A stretch of 12,342 nt of DNA from CALGFH01 sp045807325 (GCA_045807325.1 JBJMHP010000220.1:1-12342); one strand, 5' to 3'; shown: positions 1 to 6,476, counted from the first letter of the stretch. Made by a program: numbers and translations. The notes: generated by a model from the sequence alone, not told the origin.

Positions 1-411
1 CACCGCCGGCGGCCGGGGGCGGCCGCCCCGGCCGGCGATCCCGCCCGGGGCGCCGGTCCTGTCCCGGGTGGCCGCGCCGCCCGCGGCGCCGGAGGCTGGG
101 GCGGCCACGGCCGGCTGGGCGGCCGCGCGCGGCGTCTCGCCCCGGTCGTACAGGGTGGTGATCAGGACGGCCAGGGCCACCGAGAGGGTGACGGCCCGGG
201 CCAGGCGGCGGCCGGTCTCGCTGCGGGCGGCGGCCAGGAGCCGGCCACCGGCGGCTCGGGCCAGGGCGGCCACACCGACGGCCGCGCCCAGGGCGCGCTG
301 CCCGGCAACCTGCCCGGCGGCGGCCAGGCGGTGCGGCCGGCCGGTCCCGGCGGGTGTCGGGCCGTGCGGCCGGGCGGTGCGGTGGGGGCTGGAGGGACGC
401 TGGGCGGCCAT
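1..411 (-). CDS. Partial single-pass membrane protein, function unknown (3' end off the window)
   Basis: The minus strand is open from an ATG at 411-409 to the left edge, giving 137 codons with no stop, so the C-terminus is missing. The ATG overlaps the TGA (413-411) of the gene before it as TGATG, a 1-nt overlap typical of translational coupling, and this decides the start. The first 70 or so residues are rich in Ala, Arg, Pro and Gly; a single hydrophobic helix lies at about 72-88, flanked by arginines before it and Asp-Arg-Gly-Glu after it. A low-complexity Ala/Pro/Gly/Arg stretch follows, like the linker before an extracytoplasmic domain. I do not recognise the family. Its coupling to a polytopic membrane protein suggests that the two products act together. 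Base composition alone would also leave other frames open here, so the call rests on the coupling and the plausible helix. Confidence 0.5.
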   Translation of the reverse strand, partial: MAAQRPSSPHRTARPHGPTPAGTGRPHRLAAAGQVAGQRALGAAVGVAALARAAGGRLLAAARSETGRRLARAVTLSVALAVLITTLYDRGETPRAAAQPAVAAPASGAAGGAATRDRTGAPGGIAGRGGRPRPPAV

Positions 412-1673
412 CAGGCGGCACCTCCCCGGACGGCGACGGCCCCGGGCCGGCGGGCCGGCTGGCCGGGTGATCCGCGACCCGGCAGGGCGCGGGGGCGGGC
501 GGGACGGCGGCGGCGGCCGGCCAGGCGGCGGACGGCCAGGGCGGCAGCCAACACCGGGGCGGTCGAGCCGGCCAGGAGCATGCCCACATAGGCGTCGGCG
601 GCGTGGGTCAGCTCGGCCACCCGGATGACGGCCAGGGCGGCCAGGGCGGCGGCGGCCAGCAGGGCCAGGGCGGCGCCGAGCGGGACCAGCCACCAGCGGA
701 GCACGGCCCGGCGGCGGCCCGGGTCGACGGCCAGCGGGGCGACCAGGGGGCCGGCCAGGGCCAGCAGCCACACCAGGGCCTGGGCGCAGCTGGCCAGCAT
801 GGCCAGGGCGACCAGGGCCAGGGCGAAGGGGAGCACGTAGGCCAGGGCGAGGGTGGCGATCACCGCCCGCTCGGGGCCGCGGCGGCCGATCGCCCAGTCC
901 CCCACCGCGGTCACCCGGGCCCGCAGCGTCCGCAGCACGCCCGCCTTGCCGGCCGGCGGGACGGTGGCCAGCACGGTGGTCCCGGTCTGGAGCCGCGACA
1001 GGGGCTCGGCCACGAACGCCGTCCAGTAGCGGCCCGCGACCGTCCGCTGCATGGCCTCGGCTCCGGGGCTGGCCGCGACCGACCCGCTGGGGTCGGCGGT
1101 GGCCCCGGCCTGCTGGACCAGGTTGGGGACGGCCGTGCCGGCGCGGGCGGCCAGGGCGGTGGCCGTCTGGGGCCTGGTCACCAGGACAGTGAGGCCGACC
1201 AGCATGAGCAGGGCGACCAGCCAGAGGCGGCCGGGCCGGCGGCGCAGGGTGCCCCAGGCGGCCAGGGCGACGGCGGCGGCCAGGGTGGCCCCCTCCAGGG
1301 GCAGGCGGTGGCGCTGGCGCCAGCCGGCCAGGGCGCGGGCGGCGTCCTCGCCGGCCAGGAAGTCGAGCGGGCTGAGGCGGTGGACGTCGCGCTGGCGCTC
1401 GATCGACCCACGGGTGACGGCGGCGGTGGTCCGCACCGCCCAGCGGGCGTAGGCGTTGAGGGCGCCGCCGCCCTCCAGGGCGACCGTCTCGCGCTGGTAG
1501 TCCCAGGTCGGGGCGGCCGGGGCCGGGCCCTGGGCCGGGCGCAGGGCGAACACCACGGCCAGGAGCAGGAAGGCGGCGGCCAGGTAGGCGGCCAGCACCC
1601 TGCCAGGGCCGGGCGCGCCGCCGGGGGTGGAGGGCCGCACCGGGGGGCGGCCTCGGCGGATGGTCATGCTCAC
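411..1673 (-). CDS. Polytopic membrane protein, possibly TrbL/VirB6-like conjugation or type IV secretion component
   Basis: This 420-residue protein uses a GTG start at 1673-1671, chosen because an AAAGGGGG ribosome-binding site lies 6 nt upstream; an ATG two codons later (1667) is the alternative. Seven hydrophobic segments are visible at about 26-44, 128-142, 150-166, 271-293, 297-315, 327-353 and 361-381. A long non-membrane stretch separates helices 1 and 2, and another separates helices 3 and 4. The second of these carries the pattern Tyr-Trp-Thr-Ala-Phe-Val-(2)-Pro-(4)-Gln-(1)-Gly near 216-231. A similar aromatic/Pro/Gly pattern occurs in actinobacterial TrbL/VirB6-like conjugation proteins, but this is a resemblance from memory. 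No ATPase or relaxase gene is in view to support it. The gene ends in a TGATG overlap with the partial gene to the left, so the pair is an operon. It is divergent from the methyltransferase gene across a gap of 250 bp. Confidence 0.6.
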   Translation of the reverse strand: MSMTIRRGRPPVRPSTPGGAPGPGRVLAAYLAAAFLLLAVVFALRPAQGPAPAAPTWDYQRETVALEGGGALNAYARWAVRTTAAVTRGSIERQRDVHRLSPLDFLAGEDAARALAGWRQRHRLPLEGATLAAAVALAAWGTLRRRPGRLWLVALLMLVGLTVLVTRPQTATALAARAGTAVPNLVQQAGATADPSGSVAASPGAEAMQRTVAGRYWTAFVAEPLSRLQTGTTVLATVPPAGKAGVLRTLRARVTAVGDWAIGRRGPERAVIATLALAYVLPFALALVALAMLASCAQALVWLLALAGPLVAPLAVDPGRRRAVLRWWLVPLGAALALLAAAALAALAVIRVAELTHAADAYVGMLLAGSTAPVLAAALAVRRLAGRRRRPARPRALPGRGSPGQPARRPGAVAVRGGAA

Positions 1674-1839
1674 GGAAGGCCCCCTTTCGAGGCATGGATG
1701 GGTGTGGTCGCCCCGGTCGGGAGCCGGGCGCGGGCAGGCCAGGGCCATGCCGGGCCACGGGCCGGGCCAGGGCGGAGGTGGATCGGGGAGGGAGAGAGAT
1801 GTGCTGCTGGGCCAATGGTCGGCCGGCCCGGGCCCAAGA

Positions 1840-1876
1840 TCAAGGCTTGACTTCGCCGGCCCCCCGGAGGTGCCCT
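1840..1876 (+). promoter_or_regulatory. Possible promoter with palindromic operator for the methyltransferase gene
   Basis: The 250-bp divergent gap (1674-1923) holds a TTGACT -35-like hexamer at 1847-1852. A poor -10-like TGCCCT follows at 1871-1876, 18 nt away. An 11-bp perfect palindrome, TCAAGGCTTGA (1840-1850), overlaps the -35 and stands out as AT-richer than its surroundings. Transcription would begin about 40 nt before the TTG start. The -10 is weak, so the promoter call is tentative. I see nothing else convincing in this gap. Confidence 0.3.
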
Positions 1877-1923
1877 GGTCGCCGCCGCGGACGCCCCGCG
1901 GACCTACGGCGAGGGGACGGAGC

Positions 1924-2694
1924 TTGGACCAGCGACCGTGGTACGTCGACTTCTTCGACGGCGACTACCTGCGGATCTTCCTGCCGGTGCTGCCCGAAGG
2001 GCGCACCGAGGCCGAGGTCGAGGCGGTGGTGGAGCGGCTCGACCTGGCCCCGGGGGCGGGCCTGCTCGACCTGTGCTGCGGCCAGGGCCGCCACGCCGTC
2101 CCCCTGGCCCAGCTCGGCTACCAGGTCACCGGGCTGGACCTGAGCCGGCCCCTGCTGGACCAGGCCGCCGCCCTGGCCGCCGCCCACGGCCAGCACGTGG
2201 GCCTGGTCCAGGCGGACATGCGCCGGCTACCGTTCGCCGACGGCAGCTTCGACGCCGTCCTCAACCTGTTCAACGCCTTCGGCTACCTGGAGGACGACGG
2301 CCAGGACGAGCTGGTCCTGGCCGAGGTGGCCCGGGTCCTGCGACCCGGTGGCCGCTTCCTCCAGGAGCTGGCCAACCGCGAGGCCCTGGTCCGGGGCTGG
2401 CACGACAGCGACGTGGTCCGCCACGACGACGGCCTGGTCGTGCTCCAGGAGCGGACCCTGGACCTGCGCACCAGCCGCGACCTGGTCCGCTACACCCTCC
2501 TGCACCCCGACGGCCGCCGCACCACCGCCGAGCACGCCATCCGGCTGTACACCCTGACCGAGCTGGCGGCCATGCTGGGCCGGGCCGGCCTGGAGCTGCT
2601 GGAGGCCGACGGCGACCTGGACGGCGGCCCGCTGGAGCTCGACTCGAGCTTCGTCGTGACCCTGAGCACCCGTCCCGGCAAGGGAATCAGCTAA
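1924..2694 (+). CDS. Class I SAM-dependent methyltransferase
   Basis: A 256-residue protein with the Rossmann-type methyltransferase fold (Methyltransf_11/25-like). The TTG start at 1924 is chosen because AGGGG sits 7 nt upstream and the product then begins with a Trp-Tyr-x-x-Phe-Phe segment, the usual N-terminus of this group as I recall it. Longer in-frame extensions to 1627 run through the divergent intergenic region and look non-coding. Motif I, the glycine-rich SAM loop, is LLDLCCGQGRH at 47-57; the acidic residue for the SAM ribose is Asp72 in GLDLS. Asp98 (QADMRRLPF) and FDAVLNLFNAFGYL (109-122) follow as post I and motif II. The C-terminal part (about 150-256) mixes strands and helices and probably shapes the acceptor pocket. 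The substrate cannot be told from sequence. The kinase gene on the same strand begins 94 nt downstream, so the two may be co-transcribed. Confidence 0.88.
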   Translation: MDQRPWYVDFFDGDYLRIFLPVLPEGRTEAEVEAVVERLDLAPGAGLLDLCCGQGRHAVPLAQLGYQVTGLDLSRPLLDQAAALAAAHGQHVGLVQADMRRLPFADGSFDAVLNLFNAFGYLEDDGQDELVLAEVARVLRPGGRFLQELANREALVRGWHDSDVVRHDDGLVVLQERTLDLRTSRDLVRYTLLHPDGRRTTAEHAIRLYTLTELAAMLGRAGLELLEADGDLDGGPLELDSSFVVTLSTRPGKGIS

Positions 2695-2788
2695 CCTCTT
2701 TGAGCTACTCATTCGTCGCTCACCGTGGGCCGCGGCCGGCCAGAGACGGGGCCTGCTCGTCGGCGCGTGAGGGGAGAGGGGGCGCAGG

Positions 2789-4171
2789 ATGGACCTCGGC
2801 CTCGGCTTCGACCAGGCCGCCATCGGGATGGCACTGGTCGGCCTGGACGGCCGCTTCCTGCGCGTCAACCGCGCCCTCTGCGAGCTGCTGGACCGCTCCG
2901 AGGCCGAGCTGCTGGACAGCACCGTCGCCGACCTGGTCGACCCCGGCGACGACCCGGTCCTGGCCGACCTCGGCCGGGCCGCCGCCGCCGAGGGCGCCCA
3001 GGCCAGCTTCCAGGTGGAGCGGAGCTGCCGGCGGGCCGACGGGGCCCGGCTGGACCTGCTCATCTCGGCGGCCGTGCTCCACGACCCGGACGGGCGGCCC
3101 CAGGGGTTCTTCGGCCAGGTCCAGGACCTGACCGAGCGCAACCGGGCCGCCCGGCAGCTGCGCACCAGCGAGGCCCGGCTGCGCTCGGTGATCGCCAGCG
3201 CCCCGATCGTGCTGACCGCCTACGACACCGACGGCGTCTGCCGCTTCTCCGAGGGCCGGGCCTTCGAGCGGCTCGGCATCACCCCCTCGGAGCGGGTCGG
3301 GCGCTCGTTCGTGGAGCTGCGCGGCGACCAGCCCGAGGCCGCCGCCGACTTCCAGCGGCTGCTGGCCGGCGAGGAGCTGTGGGCCAAGCGGCCGGTCGGC
3401 GACGTCATCTTCGACGTCCACTACCGGCCCCTGCTGGACCCCGACGGGCGGGTCGCCGGGGTGGTCAGCGTGGCCGTGGACGTCACCGACCTTGAGCGGG
3501 TGGAGCGCGAGCGGCGCCACCTGCTGGGCCAGCTCATCACCGCCCAGGAGGAGGAGCGGCGCCGCCTGGCCGGCGACCTGCATGACGACGCCGTCCAGTC
3601 CCTCACGGCCGCCCGCATGCACCTGTCCATCCTCGACCAGGTGGTGGCCCGCCTGGGCGGGGAGGCCGCGGCCGCCGTGCAGCCGGCCCTGGACCTGGTC
3701 CACGAGAACCTGGAGCAGGGGCTGGCCGCGGCCCGCACCTTCCTGTTCAACCTGCGGCCGCCGCTGCTGGACAGCGCCGGCCTGGAGCCGGCCCTGCGCC
3801 AGCAGCTGGTCAAGCTGGCCGAGCGGACCGGCTGCAAGACCGAGGTCACCTGGCTGCTGGACGAGCGGCTGGACCGAGATCTGGAGATGGTGGCGTTCCG
3901 GGTGGTGCAGGAGGCGCTGGCCAACGTGGCCAGGCACGCCGACGCCAGCACGGTCCGGGTCTGGGGCGAGCGCGAGGGGCCGATGGTGGTGATCGCGGTG
4001 GCCGACGACGGCGTCGGCTTCGACCCCCAGGTGGCCAGCGAACGGGCCGCCGCCACCGGCCACCTCGGCCTGCGCTCCATGGCCGAGCGGATCCAGACCG
4101 CCGGCGGCCACCTGGAGATCGGCTCCCGCCCCTACCAGGGCACCCAGGTGGTCCTGCGCCTGCCCGGATAG
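2789..4171 (+). CDS. Cytoplasmic PAS-PAS sensor histidine kinase, NarL/DesK type (HisKA_3)
   Basis: A 460-residue kinase with no predicted membrane segment, so it should sense a cytoplasmic signal. An AGAGGGGG ribosome-binding site lies 6 nt before the ATG. Two PAS domains span about 1-118 and 125-236, each ending in the D-(L/V)-T-(E/D) motif that leads into a coiled linker. The dimerisation/phosphoacceptor domain (HisKA_3) begins near 247; the EEERRRLAGDLHDDAVQ box gives His265 as the phosphorylated residue. The HATPase_c domain follows, with the N box around Asn379 (QEALANVARHA), the G1 box DDGVGFD (406-412) and the G2 region GHLGLRSM (424-431). All catalytic elements are present, so the enzyme should be active. 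Kinases of this type normally pair with a LuxR/NarL-type response regulator, but none is adjacent. The PAS ligand, if any, is unknown. Confidence 0.93.
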   Translation: MDLGLGFDQAAIGMALVGLDGRFLRVNRALCELLDRSEAELLDSTVADLVDPGDDPVLADLGRAAAAEGAQASFQVERSCRRADGARLDLLISAAVLHDPDGRPQGFFGQVQDLTERNRAARQLRTSEARLRSVIASAPIVLTAYDTDGVCRFSEGRAFERLGITPSERVGRSFVELRGDQPEAAADFQRLLAGEELWAKRPVGDVIFDVHYRPLLDPDGRVAGVVSVAVDVTDLERVERERRHLLGQLITAQEEERRRLAGDLHDDAVQSLTAARMHLSILDQVVARLGGEAAAAVQPALDLVHENLEQGLAAARTFLFNLRPPLLDSAGLEPALRQQLVKLAERTGCKTEVTWLLDERLDRDLEMVAFRVVQEALANVARHADASTVRVWGEREGPMVVIAVADDGVGFDPQVASERAAATGHLGLRSMAERIQTAGGHLEIGSRPYQGTQVVLRLPG

Positions 4172-4182
4172 GCGCCGGCGCC
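4171..4182. other. 12-bp perfect GC palindrome at the kinase stop codon
   Basis: GGCGCCGGCGCC begins on the last base of the kinase TAG. A perfect palindrome without a loop can form a cruciform or a short hairpin. It could contribute to ending the kinase transcript, but there is no T tract and such strings arise easily in DNA this rich in GC. Confidence 0.3.
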
Positions 4183-4187
4183 GGGGT

Positions 4188-4234
4188 CTGTGGACAGCCC
4201 CGCGCGTCCGTTCCCCGGGTCGACTACCCTCCCG
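4188..4234. repeat. Dispersed intergenic repeat, copy A (47 bp)
   Basis: This segment aligns without gaps to 5425-5471. The first 12 bases (CTGTGGACAGCC) and the last 11 (CTACCCTCCCG) are identical in both copies, and the 24 bases between them match at about half the positions. The left end forms a small hairpin: in this copy GGGG, a bulged T and CTG pair with CAG-CCCC across a TGGA loop. Its minus-strand reading includes CTGTCCACA, one base from the actinobacterial DnaA box TTGTCCACA. Copy A lies between the convergent kinase and reductase genes. The function is unknown. Confidence 0.6.
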
Positions 4235-4242
4235 TTCGGGGG

Positions 4243-4263
4243 CCCCACCACCCGCGGGTGGGG
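4243..4263. terminator. Hairpin 1 of a tandem pair in the convergent gap
   Basis: CCCCACC (4243-4249) pairs perfectly with GGTGGGG (4257-4263) across a 7-nt loop. It sits between convergent genes, where a bidirectional terminator is expected. There is no run of T after it, which is common in high-GC Actinomycetota. Confidence 0.45.
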
Positions 4264-4282
4264 GTGAGGCACGGCTTCGGGG

Positions 4283-4304
4283 CCCCACCAGCCGGCGGTT
4301 GGGG
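4283..4304. terminator. Hairpin 2 of a tandem pair, 40 bp after hairpin 1
   Basis: CCCCACC (4283-4289) pairs with GG and TGGGG (4297-4304) with a single bulged T at 4299, again leaving a 7-nt loop. The flanking CTTC and GAAG (4275-4278 and 4307-4310) are also complementary. The 10-mer GGCCCCACCA is identical at 4241-4250 and 4281-4290, so the two hairpins look like diverged copies of one 40-bp unit. Confidence 0.4.
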
Positions 4305-4323
4305 ATGAAGCGGGCCCACCGGG

Positions 4324-4353
4324 ATCCGGCAGCCGGGCCGGGAGCTCCCGGAT
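4324..4353 (-). terminator. Nested inverted repeats just after the reductase gene
   Basis: A 14-bp perfect palindrome, CCGGGAGCTCCCGG (4338-4351), lies within a wider ATCCGG...CCGGAT inverted repeat (4324-4329 with 4348-4353). It sits 5 to 35 nt past the reductase stop, where a terminator for the minus-strand transcript would be expected. There is no T tract. Confidence 0.4.
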
Positions 4354-4358
4354 GGTCG

Positions 4359-5348
4359 TCAGCCCTCGGCGGTGCGGCGGGATGGGCGCAGGCGCCGGCC
4401 GACCAGCGCGCCGGCGCTGCCCACCAGCTCCCGGTGGAACCGGTCGGCGGCGGTGGTCAGGTGGGCCAGCTCGTCGGGGGCCAGGGGCAGGTCGGCGGCG
4501 GCCGCGTTGGCCTCGACCTGGGCGACGGACTTGGCGCCGGGGATGGCGACCACGCCCGGGTGGGAGACGACCCAGGCCAGGGCGACCTGGGCCGGGGTGG
4601 CCTGGTGGGCCTGGGCCAGCTCGCGCAGGGCCGACAGCACCGGCTCGGCCCGACGCAGGTTCTCGGCCGAGAAGAGCAGATTCCCGGCCCGCACCCCACC
4701 GGGGGCGGTGTCGGCGGTGTACTTGGCGGCCAGCACCCCCTGGGCGAGCGGGCTGTAGGCGATGACCAGGCGGCCGGCGGCGGCCGCGTACGGCAGCAAC
4801 CGGCGCTCGGGCCGGCGGGTGAGCAGGCTGTAGCGGACCTGGTTGGAGACGACCGGGCCGCCCAGGTCGGCCTCGGCGGCCTGCCAGCGGCTCAGGCTGT
4901 AGTTGCTCACCCCGACCTGGCGGATCAGCCCGCCGGCCTGGAGGGTGCGCATGCCGGCCATGGTCGAGCGCTGGGGGACGAGCGGGTTGGGCCAGTGGAC
5001 CTGGTACAGGTCGAGGTGGTCGGTGCCGAGGCGGGCCAGGCTGCCCCGGGCCGCGGCCGCCACCCGGTCCCGGGTCGGCCAGGTCGGGGTGACCTTGGAG
5101 GCCAGGACCACGGAGTCGCGGGTCACCGGGTCGGCCAGGGCCCGGCCCAGGAGGCGCTCGGACTCGCCGCGGCCGTACAGCTCGGCGGTGTCGATCAGGG
5201 TGATGCCGAGCGCCCGGGCACGGTCGACCACGGCCAGGGCCTCGGCCGGGCCGAACTGGGCGCCCCAGCCCCACTCGGGGGAGCCGAACTGCCATGCGCC
5301 AAGGCCGATGACCGACATCCGCAGGCCGCAGGCCTCGACGTAGCGCAC
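4359..5348 (-). CDS. Aldo/keto reductase
   Basis: A 329-residue NADPH-dependent oxidoreductase of the aldo/keto reductase superfamily, a single (alpha/beta)8 barrel of normal family length. The GTG start at 5348 is preferred because it puts the first barrel strand near the N-terminus and GGGAGGGG lies about 9 nt upstream; an in-frame ATG at 5444 would add 32 unlikely residues and run into repeat copy B. The catalytic tetrad is complete: Asp53 and Tyr58 (DTAELYG), Lys85 (ASKVT) and His118 (YQVHWP). The cofactor-phosphate region AIPGAKSVAQVEAN (268-281) is also recognisable. Family members reduce aldehydes and ketones or oxidise alcohols, but the substrate cannot be assigned. The gene is convergent with the kinase and lies downstream of clgR on the same strand after a 170-bp gap, so it probably has its own transcript. 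Confidence 0.93.
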   Translation of the reverse strand: MRYVEACGLRMSVIGLGAWQFGSPEWGWGAQFGPAEALAVVDRARALGITLIDTAELYGRGESERLLGRALADPVTRDSVVLASKVTPTWPTRDRVAAAARGSLARLGTDHLDLYQVHWPNPLVPQRSTMAGMRTLQAGGLIRQVGVSNYSLSRWQAAEADLGGPVVSNQVRYSLLTRRPERRLLPYAAAAGRLVIAYSPLAQGVLAAKYTADTAPGGVRAGNLLFSAENLRRAEPVLSALRELAQAHQATPAQVALAWVVSHPGVVAIPGAKSVAQVEANAAAADLPLAPDELAHLTTAADRFHRELVGSAGALVGRRLRPSRRTAEG

Positions 5349-5424
5349 GCTGGTCGTCCCCTCCCACAGCTGGCCGTTGGGGATGCAGCATTCCGCAGCC
5401 GGGCCGGCGGCAAACCCGGTGGGG

Positions 5425-5471
5425 CTGTGGACAGCCGGTCGCACCCGGTCCGGCTGCCGGCTACCCTCCCG
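5425..5471. repeat. Dispersed intergenic repeat, copy B (47 bp)
   Basis: This is the partner of 4188-4234, sharing the 12-base left end and 11-base right end at exactly the same 36-nt offset. Here the left end forms a perfect inverted repeat, GGCTGT/ACAGCC. The copy lies in the 170-bp gap between the end of clgR (5519) and the start of the reductase gene (5348), about 77 nt upstream of that start. I see no other clear feature in this gap. Confidence 0.6.
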
Positions 5472-5518
5472 GTTTGCCGATTGGGGGCCAGCCGTGTGGG
5501 CGCCGATCCCGGCCCCTG

Positions 5519-5872
5519 TCAGGCGGTGCGGCGGCCGGCGAAGGCGTGCAGGTCCAGCACCGGGGCCATCGGCGCCGGCGCCGGGACGGCGGCCGCAGGG
5601 GGTCGCGGCGGCAGGAACCCGATGGCCGGGACGGGGGCCGGCTCGGCGAGGGCGAGGGTCTCGGCGACCTCGAAGAAGAGCTCGGCCAGGCCGAGGCGCA
5701 GGGCGGCGCAGACGGCCTCCAGGACCTCCGAGGAGGCCTCCTTGCGGCCTCGCTCGACCTCCGACAGGTAGGTCAGCGACACCCCGGCGGCGGTGGCCAC
5801 CTCCCGCAGGGTGCGGCCCTGGGCCAGGCGCCGGCGTCGCAGCGCCTCCCCGACCGCCTCCCGCAGCTTCAC
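5519..5872 (-). CDS. clgR: ClgR-like XRE-family transcriptional regulator
   Basis: A 117-residue DNA-binding protein. Its GTG start (5872-5870) overlaps the clpP stop as GTGA, so the two genes are translationally coupled. An XRE/Cro helix-turn-helix spans about 5-65; the recognition segment AGVSLTYLSEVERGRKEASS (29-48) closely resembles that of ClgR, the actinobacterial activator of clp genes. PopR, a ClgR paralogue that controls clpP3-clpP4 in Streptomyces, is an alternative identity. The tail after about residue 78 is rich in Pro and Ala and ends in Arg-Arg-Thr-Ala. ClgR in other species is itself degraded by Clp through C-terminal Ala residues, and a similar arrangement is possible here with a single terminal Ala. 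The placement beside clpP supports the assignment and suggests a feedback loop. Confidence 0.85.
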   Translation of the reverse strand: MKLREAVGEALRRRRLAQGRTLREVATAAGVSLTYLSEVERGRKEASSEVLEAVCAALRLGLAELFFEVAETLALAEPAPVPAIGFLPPRPPAAAVPAPAPMAPVLDLHAFAGRRTA

Positions 5873-6438
5873 CCGCCCGCGACCTCGTCGATCAGGCCGT
5901 ACTCGAGCGCCTCGGTGGCCGAGAACCAGGTGTCGCGCTCGGTGTCGCGGTGGATGCGGTCCACCGGCTGGCCGGTGGCGTCGGCCAGGAGCTGGTCGAT
6001 GCGGGCCCGCTGGCGCAGGATCTCCTCGGCGGCCCGCTCCAGGTCGGTGGCCTGGCCCTGGAACTGGCCGGCCCACGGCTGGTGGATCAGGACCCGGGCG
6101 TTGGCGGTGGCCCGCCGCCGGCCCTTGGTCCCCGAGGCCAGCAGCACCGACGCCATCGAGGCGGCCATGCCGGCGCAGGTGGTGGCGACCGGGCAGGACA
6201 GTCCCTGGATGGTGTCGACGATGGCCAGGCCGCTCAGGACCTCGCCGCCGGGCGAGTTGATCCGCAGCTCGATCGGCTCGGAGGGGTCCTCGCCCTCCAG
6301 GTACAGCAGGCGGGCCATCACGTCGTTGGCCCGCTCGGTGTCGATCGGCCCCGACAGCAGGATGACCCGGCGCCGCAGCAGCCGGTCGACCGGGTCGATG
6401 GGGCGGTCGAAGGACTCGGTGAAGGTCCCGATGCTCAT
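5869..6438 (-). CDS. clpP: ATP-dependent Clp protease proteolytic subunit ClpP
   Basis: A 189-residue serine peptidase of family S14. It forms the tetradecameric chamber that degrades proteins unfolded by ClpC or ClpX in the cytoplasm. The triad is complete: Ser94 in GMAASMAS, His119 in LIHQPWAG and Asp169 in RDTERDTW, aligned by eye to E. coli Ser97, His122 and Asp171. The substrate-binding INSPGGEV (60-67) is also present. The ATG at 6438 has no Shine-Dalgarno sequence, but a TACCGT -10 lies 6 nt upstream, suggesting a leaderless mRNA. Upstream in-frame starts (to 6639) would run through the regulatory region and are rejected. The N-terminus is short, with little or no propeptide. Actinomycetota usually carry two or more clpP genes; which paralogue this is cannot be told from here. 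Confidence 0.95.
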   Translation of the reverse strand: MSIGTFTESFDRPIDPVDRLLRRRVILLSGPIDTERANDVMARLLYLEGEDPSEPIELRINSPGGEVLSGLAIVDTIQGLSCPVATTCAGMAASMASVLLASGTKGRRRATANARVLIHQPWAGQFQGQATDLERAAEEILRQRARIDQLLADATGQPVDRIHRDTERDTWFSATEALEYGLIDEVAGG

Positions 6439-6444
6439 GGGTGC

Positions 6445-6467
6445 ACGGTACCGGACTGGCGGTCCGG
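6445..6467 (-). promoter_or_regulatory. Probable clpP promoter, leaderless, with inverted repeat in the spacer
   Basis: Read on the minus strand, TACCGT (6450-6445) fits the actinobacterial TANNNT -10 and ends 6 nt before the clpP ATG, placing transcription start at or next to the A of the ATG. No good -35 is seen, as is usual for activator-dependent promoters. A 6-bp inverted repeat, CCGGAC-N5-GTCCGG (6451-6467), fills the spacer and could bind a further regulator. Confidence 0.5.
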
Positions 6468-6476
6468 AGACGACCC

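Noticed and set aside
632..800. Repeating GGCCAGGGCGGCC-like pattern suggestive of a tandem repeat
   Set aside because: It is explained by Ala-Leu-Ala codons of membrane helices on the minus strand and has no fixed period.
603..1850. Long plus-strand open frame rich in Gly, Gln and Arg opposite the membrane-protein gene
   Set aside because: It is the antisense of a protein with clear membrane helices; its composition (repeated Gly-Gln-Gly) is what reading Ala-Leu-rich GC codons backwards gives.
4188..4230. TGGACA and TACCCT in the repeat read as a standard promoter
   Set aside because: The spacing is 28 nt in both copies, far from the 16-19 nt needed, so no promoter feature is listed.
2720..4288. 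522-codon minus-strand open frame opposite the histidine kinase
   Set aside because: The plus strand encodes a complete, motif-bearing kinase; the antisense frame has no recognisable domain.
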